Part shown: positions 5,959 through 13,825 of the stretch, in pieces
Position numbering within the stretch: the stretch's first letter is position 1
How the letters are laid out: every line of letters begins with the position of its first letter
From: Marinobacterium sp. xm-d-530
Lineage (GTDB): Bacteria > Pseudomonadota > Gammaproteobacteria > Pseudomonadales > Balneatricaceae
DNA: 15,629 bases
Reading direction: 5' to 3'
NCBI GenBank assembly: GCA_949499045.1
Contig: CATEEE010000128.1
Location: 1-15,629 of the forward strand
Position numbers and translations under genes: made by a program
The notes under the pieces: model-generated
What the model was told of the DNA's origin: nothing
Seen by the model: only the letters and a program-made list of their open reading frames with translations
The model's database searches: none

Positions 5959-8148
5959 ATGATCGTACGTGTTGCACTACCGGTACCCCTGAATCGTCTA
6001 TTTGACTACGCCATTCCGCAAGGGGTGGCTAAGCCCGCTATTGGGGCTCGAGTACTGGTTAAATTTGGACAACGCAGTTTGATTGGGATGATTCATAGCC
6101 ATAGTGACCAGACCGATGTTCCATCCAGTAAATTAAAGCCTTTCGAAGCTCTTCTCGATCAAAAACCCTTGGTTAATGCAGAACAGATAAAACTCGGCGA
6201 GTGGGCGGCCAGCTATTATAAATACCCGCTGGGCGATGCATTAATCCATCTTCTTCCTAACTTAGCTCGCAAAGAGCAACACCCTTTCTCTGAGCCAGAT
6301 TACTGGCGTTTGACCGAGCAAGCCGATATTGAATCGCTGCCCAAGCGCGCCGTCAGACAGCGCGCACTGTTTACTCTGATTGAGAACCAACAGCCTGTTA
6401 GCACATCCACGATACGAGAGGCCGAATTCACGTCACAAGTGCACAAGGCGCTGATTGAATCAGAACAGATCGAAAAGTGTGAAGCGCCTTTAATCGATAC
6501 ACAGCAGCCTGATGCTCTCCAACCCAGCAGTGCGGGATTAGCACTGAATGCAGAACAACAACGAGCGGTTGATCTGATCAAACAGAGCAAGGGATTCAGC
6601 CCAATTCTGTTAGTGGGGGTGACAGGATCAGGCAAAACCGAAGTCTATCTGCAATCCATCGAGCAGGCTCTGGCCGATGGCAAGCAAGTACTGATTCTAG
6701 TGCCTGAAATTGGCTTAACACCCCAATTGGTTGAACGGTTTACCGCGCGATTCAACACTAAAATTGCTTCACTGCACTCCGGCCTAACGGATCGAATGCG
6801 CTTTGATGCCTGGCAGTCGATCCGTTCCGGTGAGACTCGCATCGTCATTGGCACACGCTCAGCCATTTTTATTCCCTTTGCTAACTTAGGGATGATCGTC
6901 ATTGATGAGGAGCATGACCCGTCGTTTAAGCAACAGGAAGGGTTCCGCTACCATGCACGAGATCTTGCATTGGTCCGCGCAAAACAGCTTGATATACCGG
7001 TCATCATGGGCAGTGCGACACCGGCACTGGAATCGCTACTTAATGTTCAACAAGGTCGCTTCAAAGAGTTGCAACTGACACAGCGTGCCGGTCGAGCAGC
7101 GGCTCCTAGCTTTGAGCTACTTGATGTGAAAGGGGTTGAATTAGATACCGGTCTCGCACCCGACATTATTAGCCGCATTAACGATCACATTACCCTTGGC
7201 AACCAAGTCCTAGTGTTTATAAACCGGCGCGGTTTTGCCCCAACACTGACTTGCCAGGATTGCGGATCAACTGTGGACTGTACACGCTGTGATGCACGCA
7301 TGACGCTGCACCGCAAACCTCCAAAGCTGCACTGCCATCACTGTGATCGACAAACACCGATCCCGCGCCACTGTCAGCACTGCGGTAGCGATCAACTTCG
7401 GCCGGCAGGTAGCGGTACGGAGAGAATCGAACAGAGATTGTCAGAGCTATTCACCAATACCAGCATCAAGCGTGTGGATCGTGATTCAACCCACTCACGT
7501 CACGCTTTTGAGTCCTTGATGAACGAGGTTAATAGTGGCGATCCCTGCATCCTAGTCGGTACTCAAATGCTTGCCAAAGGCCACCACTTTCCGAACGTCA
7601 CACTGGTCGTCATCGTCAATACTGACGCAGGCCTATTCAGTGCCGATGTGCGAGGCATGGAGCGAACTGCGCAGCTGATCATGCAAGTTGCCGGCCGTGC
7701 CGGACGAGCAGAACGACCTGGCGAAGTCGTGCTACAGACCCAACAAGTTGATCACCCTCTTCTGAACACCTTGGTCACTTCAGGCTATCTGACCTTTGCA
7801 GAACAAGAACTAATGAGTCGTAAACAAGCTCAGCTCCCCCCCTTTGCTTTTCAAGCGATTATTCGTGCTGAAGCGAAAAAACAGGGCTGGGCAGAGGCAC
7901 ACCTTATGCGCTTAAGAAGAGCGTTAGAAGGCACCTACTCGAGCAGCCAACTTCCTATGATCAGTGGCCCCTTCCCCTCTTACATGGAGAAGCGTGCAGG
8001 TATGTTTAGAGCGCAACTGATGTTCACGGGATACTCTCGCACTTCGATCCAAGGCACATTAAAAGCAGCACAAAACTGGCTAGAGCAGGATAAAGAGTCG
8101 AGTCGTGTCCGCTGGAACATCGACATTGACCCTGTCGATAGCTTTTAA
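5959..8148 (+). CDS. priA: Primosomal protein N' (replication restart helicase PriA)
   Basis: PriA is a 3'-5' superfamily 2 helicase that recognises stalled forks and D-loops and starts reloading of DnaB. The chosen start gives MIVRVALPVPLNRLFDYAI, matching the 3'-end-binding N-terminal domain, and 729 residues against 732 in E. coli. An in-frame ATG at 5917 would add 14 residues with no family support. Motifs seen: Walker A GSGK226T, DEEH (316-319), eight zinc-binding cysteines at 432, 435, 441, 444, 459, 462, 472 and 475, and helicase motifs V-VI in MLAKGHHFPNV and QVAGRAGRAERPGE. All key residues are offset by a constant 3-4 positions from E. coli PriA. It diverges from rpmE; argS follows after 76 bp with its own -10 box. 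Confidence 0.97.
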   Translation: MIVRVALPVPLNRLFDYAIPQGVAKPAIGARVLVKFGQRSLIGMIHSHSDQTDVPSSKLKPFEALLDQKPLVNAEQIKLGEWAASYYKYPLGDALIHLLPNLARKEQHPFSEPDYWRLTEQADIESLPKRAVRQRALFTLIENQQPVSTSTIREAEFTSQVHKALIESEQIEKCEAPLIDTQQPDALQPSSAGLALNAEQQRAVDLIKQSKGFSPILLVGVTGSGKTEVYLQSIEQALADGKQVLILVPEIGLTPQLVERFTARFNTKIASLHSGLTDRMRFDAWQSIRSGETRIVIGTRSAIFIPFANLGMIVIDEEHDPSFKQQEGFRYHARDLALVRAKQLDIPVIMGSATPALESLLNVQQGRFKELQLTQRAGRAAAPSFELLDVKGVELDTGLAPDIISRINDHITLGNQVLVFINRRGFAPTLTCQDCGSTVDCTRCDARMTLHRKPPKLHCHHCDRQTPIPRHCQHCGSDQLRPAGSGTERIEQRLSELFTNTSIKRVDRDSTHSRHAFESLMNEVNSGDPCILVGTQMLAKGHHFPNVTLVVIVNTDAGLFSADVRGMERTAQLIMQVAGRAGRAERPGEVVLQTQQVDHPLLNTLVTSGYLTFAEQELMSRKQAQLPPFAFQAIIRAEAKKQGWAEAHLMRLRRALEGTYSSSQLPMISGPFPSYMEKRAGMFRAQLMFTGYSRTSIQGTLKAAQNWLEQDKESSRVRWNIDIDPVDSF

Positions 8149-8162
8149 GGGCTGCAAAACGA

Positions 8163-8195
8163 TATAATGCTGCCAACTTTGTAGTGGCAGACTAC
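8163..8195 (+). promoter_or_regulatory. argS promoter -10 box and dyad-rich start region
   Basis: A perfect TATAAT at 8163-8168 lies 15 bp after the priA stop and 57 bp before the argS ATG. No good -35 hexamer is visible; the correctly spaced bases fall in the last priA codons. Two overlapping dyads follow: CTGCCA/TGGCAG (8170-8175 and 8185-8190) and GTAGT/ACTAC (8181-8185 and 8191-8195). They are mutually exclusive as hairpins. Confidence 0.5.
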
Positions 8196-8224
8196 ACCAT
8201 CGATCTATTTCACCGAGTAAAGAC

Positions 8225-9982
8225 ATGAAAGAACAGATAGCGCTCTTGCTAAACGGCGCCATTGAAGCACTGAAAGCAGAGGGCAAACTCCCTGCTGATC
8301 TTGAGCCAAACATACAAGTTGAAAACACACGTGACAAAGCGCACGGTGATTTAGCGACTAACCTTGCGATGACACTGGCAAAACCGGCTCGCCAAAATCC
8401 ACGCGCTATCGCAGAGATGATTTTGCAAGCGCTTCCCGCTTCAACTGTTGTGGACAAAGCTGAGATTGCCGGTCCAGGCTTCATCAACTTCTTTGTCAAC
8501 GATGCTGCGATCTATTCAGTGGTTGCTGAAGTGCTGGAGCAGACTGACCAGTTTGGCCGCAGCAAACCAACTAGCGATGATCGAGTACAAGTTGAATTTG
8601 TCTCTGCTAACCCAACAGGACCTTTGCATGTAGGCCATGGTCGTGGTGCCGCTTATGGCGCAACACTGGCCGACCTGCTCGAAGCAGGTGGTATGAACGT
8701 TGAACGTGAGTACTACGTCAACGATGCCGGTCGCCAGATGAACATTCTGGCTGTCAGCGTCTTTCTTCGATACCTCGAACTGCTTGGCGATACAATTACC
8801 TTCCCAGCTAACGGCTACCAGGGTGAGTACATTCGAGACATTGCCGCTGGTTTGAAACAATCACAGGGTGATGCATTGCAGTGTTCACTGGATGACCTCT
8901 ACTTAGATGTCCCTGCTGATGAGCCAGCAGGCGGTGATAAAGAGCTGCACATTGATGGCCTTATAGATCGTGCTCAGAACATCTTGGGTGCACAGTACAG
9001 AACACTCTTCGATGCAGGCCTAGACTCAATTCTGGGTGACATACGTGAAGACCTAGGTGAGTTCGGTGTGAACTACCAGTGTTGGTTTAGTGAGCGCTCA
9101 CTTACCTCAAGCGGTGATGTTGACGAGGCACTAAAACGTCTTGATGACAAAGGTTACCTCTATGAAGAGGGCGGAAACCTATGGTTCAAATCGACCGATT
9201 TCGGTGATGATAAGGATCGCGTGGTTAAACGTGCCAACGGTCAAACGACCTACTTTGCCTCTGACATCGCGTATCACATGAACAAATTTGAACGCGGCTT
9301 CCAAACGGTTATAAACGTCTGGGGTGCCGATCACCACGGCTACATTACCCGTGTGAAAGCAGCGATTCAGGCACTTGGCTACGACCCAGAGCGTCTGGTT
9401 GTAAAACTGGTTCAGTTCGCAATTCTTTACCGTGGTAGCGAGCGCGTTCAGATGTCGACTCGATCAGGTTCTTTTGTCACGCTTCGTGAGCTTCGCGATG
9501 AGGTGGGCAATGACGCTTGTCGATTCTTCTACGTTACACGTAAAGCCGATCAGCACATGGACTTTGACCTAGATCTTGCCAAGTCAGAATCTAAAGACAA
9601 CCCTGTCTACTACATCCAGTATGCACACGCGCGAATCTGTTCAGTACTGCGCAAATTGGAGAGTGAAGGCATGGCTTGGGATCAAGCGATGGGATTAGAA
9701 TCACTTGAGCGACTCGATAGCGAAGCGGAGCGTGACCTTGTGACCGCGTTGGGTAAGTACCCAGAGACGGTTAAGCACGCTGCGGCTAACTTTGAACCCC
9801 ACCAGCTGGCCAACTACCTGCGTGACCTAGCCTCGGATTACCACACTTACTACAATGGCCATAAGATGCTAATTGACGATGAGGCGCTGCGTAATGCACG
9901 CATTACACTCTCTGTGGCGGTACGCCAGGTCATTGCAAACGGTCTAACCATTCTTGGTGTCTCTGCACCTGAACAGATGTAG
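8225..9982 (+). CDS. argS: Arginine--tRNA ligase
   Basis: This cytoplasmic class I aminoacyl-tRNA synthetase charges tRNA-Arg with arginine using ATP, and needs the tRNA for amino acid activation. The order is an N-terminal Add1-type domain (about 1-110) that reads the tRNA elbow, the catalytic Rossmann core with the HIGH-type motif H135-VGH138 preceded by SANPTGPL, and a C-terminal DALR anticodon-binding domain (about 465-585) ending in the family-typical GVSAPEQM. The KMSKS loop is the degenerate form MSTRSG (410-415), as is usual in many ArgRS enzymes. The length of 585 is normal (E. coli 577). The 3' end runs into the ftsN-like gene with only 2 nt between stop and start, so the two are probably cotranscribed. 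In E. coli this slot between priA and ftsN is occupied by cytR instead. Confidence 0.97.
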   Translation: MKEQIALLLNGAIEALKAEGKLPADLEPNIQVENTRDKAHGDLATNLAMTLAKPARQNPRAIAEMILQALPASTVVDKAEIAGPGFINFFVNDAAIYSVVAEVLEQTDQFGRSKPTSDDRVQVEFVSANPTGPLHVGHGRGAAYGATLADLLEAGGMNVEREYYVNDAGRQMNILAVSVFLRYLELLGDTITFPANGYQGEYIRDIAAGLKQSQGDALQCSLDDLYLDVPADEPAGGDKELHIDGLIDRAQNILGAQYRTLFDAGLDSILGDIREDLGEFGVNYQCWFSERSLTSSGDVDEALKRLDDKGYLYEEGGNLWFKSTDFGDDKDRVVKRANGQTTYFASDIAYHMNKFERGFQTVINVWGADHHGYITRVKAAIQALGYDPERLVVKLVQFAILYRGSERVQMSTRSGSFVTLRELRDEVGNDACRFFYVTRKADQHMDFDLDLAKSESKDNPVYYIQYAHARICSVLRKLESEGMAWDQAMGLESLERLDSEAERDLVTALGKYPETVKHAAANFEPHQLANYLRDLASDYHTYYNGHKMLIDDEALRNARITLSVAVRQVIANGLTILGVSAPEQM

Positions 9983-9984
9983 TC

Positions 9985-10635
9985 ATGTCAAACCGAGACT
10001 TTGCATCTAAACCCAAGTCACACAAGCCTCGAGGTGGTGCCAGTCGCTCCAGCTCGAGCGCTCGCAAAACACCGGCTTCACCTCAACCTTCTGGTGTTTC
10101 TGCCGGATTGGTGCTTGCTGTCTTTGTGGCTTTGGGTCTGCTTGCCGGTCTTATCTACTTCTTGATTAAGCAACCGGCACCGAGTAGCAGTAGCAAAGCG
10201 ATTCAGCAAGCTCCAACACAGGAGCCCGTCATTCCAGCCCAAGTCGAGCCCCGTCAACCTGGCGAATCTCTGCCTCTGGATAACATTGATCTTGAGTCAC
10301 AAGATGAACGGTTTGGTTTCTACAAGCTGCTAGAAGAGAGTGAAGTCAAAACACCTGAAGAGTCAGCCTATGTCTCGACACCGAAAACTGCGTCACTCGA
10401 TGCCGTTTACCGATTACAAACTGGCTCATTCCGCAATGCCCGCGATGCTGAAGCTCAGCGTGCCAGACTAGCCCTTTCCGGACTGCCGAATGTAACCATG
10501 TCTCGCACAGAGGGAAGCAATGGTGTGTGGTACCGCGTATCAACGGGTAACTTCTCAACCTATAACGAGTTAAAAAGCGCTACCGCTAAACTCGAGAAGC
10601 TGAACATCCATCCCGTTAAACGCAAAGTAAACTAG
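9985..10635 (+). CDS. ftsN: FtsN-like cell division protein with SPOR domain
   Basis: FtsN is a bitopic septal protein that activates the FtsQLB-FtsWI complex. The 216 residues show a basic cytoplasmic tail starting MSNRDFASK (compare the RDY motif of E. coli FtsN that contacts FtsA), one transmembrane helix (about 38-62), a Pro/Ser/Gln-rich periplasmic linker, and a C-terminal SPOR domain (about 139-215) that would bind denuded septal glycan. In the linker, residues 108-117 read ERFGFYKLLE, resembling the essential E. coli segment ERWRYIKELE; F110, F112 and L116 would correspond to W83, Y85 and L89. The protein is shorter than E. coli FtsN (319 residues), with a reduced linker. Location directly before hslVU, as in E. 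coli, supports orthology. No Shine-Dalgarno is evident; coupling to argS translation is likely. A generic SPOR protein is the alternative. Confidence 0.78.
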   Translation: MSNRDFASKPKSHKPRGGASRSSSSARKTPASPQPSGVSAGLVLAVFVALGLLAGLIYFLIKQPAPSSSSKAIQQAPTQEPVIPAQVEPRQPGESLPLDNIDLESQDERFGFYKLLEESEVKTPEESAYVSTPKTASLDAVYRLQTGSFRNARDAEAQRARLALSGLPNVTMSRTEGSNGVWYRVSTGNFSTYNELKSATAKLEKLNIHPVKRKVN

Positions 10636-10659
10636 GGGACTCATTCACAGGCTCCCTAG
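10632..10659 (+). terminator. Weak terminator-like hairpin after ftsN
   Basis: CTAGGG (10632-10637, overlapping the ftsN stop codon) pairs with CCCTAG (10654-10659), with one more G-U pair inside and a loop of about 14 nt. There is no U-tract directly after it (CCTTGAAAA follows), so it may only attenuate read-through into hslV or block 3' decay. Confidence 0.3.
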
Positions 10660-10660
10660 C

Positions 10661-10687
10661 CTTGAAAACAGCCGATTCATCCCAATA
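10661..10687 (+). promoter_or_regulatory. Putative heat-shock (sigma-32/RpoH) promoter of hslVU
   Basis: CTTGAA at 10661-10666 followed, after 13 bp, by TCCCAATA at 10680-10687 resembles the RpoH consensus (CTTGAA, 13-15 bp, CCCCATnT). It sits 35 bp before the hslV ATG. hslVU is a classical RpoH regulon member, so both context and sequence agree. Confidence 0.6.
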
Positions 10688-10721
10688 AATGCAGTTAAGC
10701 TTATGATTGGGAATCTCTCTA

Positions 10722-11252
10722 ATGACCACTATTGTTTCTGTTCGCCGCGGTGATCAAGTCGTTGTAGGCGGCGACGGCCAAGTCTCTTTGGGTAATACCG
10801 TTATGAAGGGTACTGCCCGCAAAGTTAATGTCATCGATAAACACAAAGTCATCACAGGCTTTGCCGGCAGTACCGCCGATGCGATTACGCTTCGCGACCT
10901 ATTTGAGCAGCAGCTCGATAAACACCAAGGCAATATTGTGAATGCGGTTATCCACCTCGCTCGCGAGTGGCGCTCCGATCGAGTATTGCGCCGATTAGAG
11001 GCATTAATGTTGGTGGCTAACTCTGAGAAGACCTTTCTTATCTCTGGCAGTGGCGATGTCATCGAACCAGAAGATGGTGTCATTGCGATCGGTTCCGGTG
11101 GTAACTATGCTCTTGCAGCGGCGCGCGCACTGGTTGATAACAGTGAACTAAACGCACGTGACATCGTTGAGAAGAGCCTAGAGATCGCCGCTGGCATCTG
11201 TGTCTTCACCAATGCCAACCTAACCATCGAACAACTCGAGTCTGTCGCTTAA
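10722..11252 (+). CDS. hslV: ATP-dependent protease subunit HslV (ClpQ)
   Basis: HslV is the proteolytic chamber (double hexamer) of the HslVU protease, which degrades regulators and misfolded proteins in the cytoplasm. The start at 10722 gives MTTIVSVRR, so removal of Met1 exposes the nucleophilic threonine. This choice is decisive, because an upstream in-frame TTG at 10707 would bury it. The resulting 176 residues equal the E. coli length. Seen are GGDGQVSLG (16-24), K34 (Lys33 of the mature enzyme), GFAG (46-49) and S125 in AIGSGG (Ser124 mature). A GGGA element about 11 nt upstream may serve for ribosome binding. The stop codon overlaps the Shine-Dalgarno of hslU 10 nt before its ATG, indicating one transcript, probably driven by the promoter at 10661-10687. 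Confidence 0.97.
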   Translation: MTTIVSVRRGDQVVVGGDGQVSLGNTVMKGTARKVNVIDKHKVITGFAGSTADAITLRDLFEQQLDKHQGNIVNAVIHLAREWRSDRVLRRLEALMLVANSEKTFLISGSGDVIEPEDGVIAIGSGGNYALAAARALVDNSELNARDIVEKSLEIAAGICVFTNANLTIEQLESVA

Positions 11253-11262
11253 GGAGCCTTTT

Positions 11263-12591
11263 ATGTCAGCTATGACCCCTCGCGAGATCGTTTCAGAACT
11301 CGATCGTCACATCATTGGTCAGGATTCCGCTAAGCGCTCTGTTGCCATTGCACTGCGTAACCGTTGGCGCCGCATGCAACTCAATGAAGAGATGCGTAGT
11401 GAGGTAACACCTAAAAATATTCTTATGATCGGACCAACCGGTGTGGGTAAGACTGAGATCGCACGCCGCTTAGCGAAGCTTGCCAACGCACCATTCATCA
11501 AGGTTGAGGCAACAAAATTTACCGAAGTGGGCTATGTGGGTCGTGACGTTGAAACCATTATCCGCGATCTTGTCGACCAGTCGATCAAGATGTTGCGTGA
11601 ACAAGCGATCGAAAAGAACACGTTCCGTGCCGAAGAGGCTGCCGAAGAGCGCATTCTGGATGCACTGTTGCCCGAAGCACGCCCTATCGGCAGTGAAGAG
11701 CTAGACAAAACCGACTCGGCAACACGCCAGATATTCCGCAAAAAGCTTCGCGAAGGTCAGATCGACGATAAAGAGATCGACATTGAAATCGCTCAACCCA
11801 AAGTCGGTGTTGAGATCATGACGCCACCCGGTATGGAAGAGATGACCAATCAGTTGCAGAGTCTCTTCGCCAATATGGGTCAGGATAAGAAACAGTCGCG
11901 TCGCCTTAAGGTATCAGAGGCTTTCAAACTTCTAACCGAAGAAGAAGCTGCTAAGTTGATCAAAGAGGATGACCTAAAACAGCAAGCACTAGAGGCTGTA
12001 GAACAGAACGGCATCGTCTTTTTAGATGAGATCGACAAGGTATGTAAACGCGCCGAGTCTGGCAACGCTGACGTATCACGTGAAGGGGTACAGCGAGATC
12101 TTCTACCGTTAATCGAAGGCTGCACGGTCAGTACGAAGCACGGCATGATCAAAACCGATCATATTCTATTTATCGCATCGGGTGCCTTTCATTTGGCTCG
12201 CCCATCAGATCTGATCCCAGAACTCCAAGGTCGCTTACCCATTCGTGTAGAACTGGAAGCGCTAACACCAGAGGACTTCTCTCGTATTTTGACAGAACCG
12301 AAAGCCGCTCTGACAGAGCAGTACAAAGCGCTTATGGCGACTGAAGGCGTTTCAATCGAGTTTACTCAAGAGGGTATTCAGCGTATCGCCGAACTCGCTT
12401 GGTCAGTGAACGAGAAGACGGAAAACATTGGAGCCCGTCGTCTGCATACTATGATGGAGCGCTTACTGGAAGAACTCTCGTTCAGTGCAGCAGATAAGAG
12501 TGGTCAAACCGTTGAAATTGATCGTAACTTTGTTGATCAATACCTGGGTGAACTCAGCGCGGACGAGGACTTGAGTCACTACATTCTGTAA
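11263..12591 (+). CDS. hslU: ATP-dependent unfoldase subunit HslU (ClpY)
   Basis: HslU is the AAA+ hexameric unfoldase that feeds substrates to HslV. The 442 residues (443 in E. coli) begin MSAMTPREIVSELDRHIIGQ. Motifs: Walker A GPTGVGK63T, pore loop G90-Y91-V92-G93, Walker B FLD255-E256, sensor-2 GARR393, and the substrate-contacting I-domain inserted at about 110-240. The C-terminal tail ends in SHYIL, the segment that inserts between HslV subunits to activate them. A strong AAGGAG (11251-11256) overlaps the hslV stop codon. The next gene follows 14 nt after the stop, so a three-gene hslV-hslU-DUF971 operon is likely. Confidence 0.98.
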   Translation: MSAMTPREIVSELDRHIIGQDSAKRSVAIALRNRWRRMQLNEEMRSEVTPKNILMIGPTGVGKTEIARRLAKLANAPFIKVEATKFTEVGYVGRDVETIIRDLVDQSIKMLREQAIEKNTFRAEEAAEERILDALLPEARPIGSEELDKTDSATRQIFRKKLREGQIDDKEIDIEIAQPKVGVEIMTPPGMEEMTNQLQSLFANMGQDKKQSRRLKVSEAFKLLTEEEAAKLIKEDDLKQQALEAVEQNGIVFLDEIDKVCKRAESGNADVSREGVQRDLLPLIEGCTVSTKHGMIKTDHILFIASGAFHLARPSDLIPELQGRLPIRVELEALTPEDFSRILTEPKAALTEQYKALMATEGVSIEFTQEGIQRIAELAWSVNEKTENIGARRLHTMMERLLEELSFSAADKSGQTVEIDRNFVDQYLGELSADEDLSHYIL

Positions 12592-12605
12592 TACGAGGTG
12601 ATACC

Positions 12606-12983
12606 ATGAGTTCTGTGCCCATGCCTAAACAGATCCATCTTCATAAGCGCTCTAAGACACTTGAGTTGGTTTATGACGATGGCAGTTTTGAACTGACCGC
12701 TGAGTTTCTGCGTGTTCATAGCCCTTCAGCAGAGGTGCGTGGGCATGGCATTGGTCAAGAGGTTCTTCAGACAGGCAAGCGTCTAGTCGGACTTAAAGGC
12801 ATCGAAGCCAGTGGCAACTATGCTCTCAAGCTGATCTTTGATGATGGGCACGACTCTGGTCTCTATACTTGGGCCTACCTCCACGACCTAGCGCACAATC
12901 AAGAGCAGTATTGGAGTGATTACTTAGCTCGACTGGATGCAGCAGGCGCCAGCCGAGACAACGGAATGATTGCGATAGGTTAA
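12606..12983 (+). CDS. DUF971 protein (gamma-butyrobetaine hydroxylase N-terminal-like domain), function unknown
   Basis: This 125-residue protein consists of one DUF971/GBBH-like N-terminal domain, a small fold also found at the N-terminus of gamma-butyrobetaine hydroxylase. Visible signatures are LELVYDDGSFELTAEFLRV (19-37), VRGHG (44-48) and the C-terminal block YALKLIFDDGHDSGLYTW (77-94) followed by YLHDL. There are no cysteines or CxxC motif and no transmembrane segment. A strong GAGGTG (12595-12600) lies 5 nt before the ATG and 14 nt separate it from hslU, so it is translated from the heat-shock operon. From memory, the same neighbour occurs after hslU in Pseudomonas. Stand-alone DUF971 proteins have been discussed in iron-sulphur contexts, but I see no residue here that settles a function. 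Confidence 0.85.
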   Translation: MSSVPMPKQIHLHKRSKTLELVYDDGSFELTAEFLRVHSPSAEVRGHGIGQEVLQTGKRLVGLKGIEASGNYALKLIFDDGHDSGLYTWAYLHDLAHNQEQYWSDYLARLDAAGASRDNGMIAIG

Positions 12984-13011
12984 CGACAAGCCGTAACTCT
13001 GTCGTTACAAT
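12981..13011 (+). promoter_or_regulatory. Putative ubiE promoter overlapped by a perfect 8 bp dyad
   Basis: ACGACA (12983-12988), a 17 bp spacer and TACAAT (13006-13011) form a plausible sigma-70 promoter 34 bp before the ubiE ATG. A perfect inverted repeat, TAACGACA (12981-12988) and TGTCGTTA (13000-13007) with 11 bp between, covers the -35 box and enters the -10 box. It also includes the DUF971 stop codon. It could be an operator, or an mRNA hairpin at the end of the hslVU transcript; no U-tract follows. Confidence 0.45.
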
Positions 13012-13044
13012 AGCCCCATTGAACAGTTAAGTGGATCTATCCCC

Positions 13045-13800
13045 ATGTCAGACAATCAGAAAAACACCACGCATTTTGGCTACCAAGAGGTTCCGGTTGA
13101 TGAAAAAGTTAACCGTGTTGCTGACGTATTTCACTCAGTAGCCGCTAAATATGACGTGATGAACGATCTGATGTCGGGCGGTGTTCACCGCATTTGGAAA
13201 CGAATCACGATCGAAAGCTCCGGCGCTCGTCCTGGACAAAAAATACTTGATATTGCTGGCGGCACAGGCGATCTAACCCGTCGTTTTGCACAGATCGTCG
13301 GTCAGTCAGGCAAGGTTGTGTTGGCGGATATCAATGACTCCATGCTGAAAGTGGGACGCGATAAGCTGATCGACAAAGGGGTTGCTGGTAACGTTGAGTA
13401 CGTGCAAGCCAATGCCGAATGCCTACCTTTTGAAGATAACACCTTCGATATCATCACCATCGCTTTTGGTCTTCGTAACGTGACCGACAAAGACGCCGCT
13501 CTGCGCTCTATGAATCGCGTACTCAAGCCAGGCGGTAAATTGATGGTATTAGAGTTCTCTAAAACTGAGAACCCACTACTGACAAAAGCTTACGACTTCT
13601 ATTCCTTTAATCTACTACCAAAAATGGGTCAGTTGATAGCCAACGATGCCGAAAGCTACCGCTACTTGGCTGAATCGATTCGCATGCACCCTGATCAAGA
13701 GACTCTTAAAGGGATGATGGACAGTGCTGGCTTTGTGCAGACGCGTTACCGCAACCTGACACAGGGCATTGTTGCCCTTCACACCGGAATTAAACCCTAA
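13045..13800 (+). CDS. ubiE: Demethylmenaquinone/2-polyprenyl-6-methoxy-benzoquinol C-methyltransferase
   Basis: UbiE is the SAM-dependent C-methyltransferase of ubiquinone synthesis, and of menaquinone synthesis where that pathway exists. The length of 251 equals E. coli UbiE. The N-terminal signature YDVMNDLMSGGVHRIWK (36-52) is characteristic. SAM-binding motif I is LDIAGGTGDL (68-77), the acidic D95 of LADIN would bind the SAM ribose, and the second family signature RVLKPGG is at 158-164, followed by FSKTENP. The Shine-Dalgarno is weak (GTGGAT about 9 nt before the ATG). ubiJ follows after 25 nt, so the two are probably cotranscribed from the promoter near 12983-13011. Confidence 0.97.
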   Translation: MSDNQKNTTHFGYQEVPVDEKVNRVADVFHSVAAKYDVMNDLMSGGVHRIWKRITIESSGARPGQKILDIAGGTGDLTRRFAQIVGQSGKVVLADINDSMLKVGRDKLIDKGVAGNVEYVQANAECLPFEDNTFDIITIAFGLRNVTDKDAALRSMNRVLKPGGKLMVLEFSKTENPLLTKAYDFYSFNLLPKMGQLIANDAESYRYLAESIRMHPDQETLKGMMDSAGFVQTRYRNLTQGIVALHTGIKP

Positions 13801-13825
13801 CAGAAGGGATTGAGAGGCGACGTTT

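Noticed and set aside
8080..8499. 139-codon open frame on the minus strand over the priA-argS junction
   Set aside because: It overlaps two well-supported genes and the argS promoter, and its translation resembles no family.
10707..10721. TTG at 10707 as hslV start
   Set aside because: HslV needs threonine directly after the initiator methionine; only the ATG at 10722 provides it.
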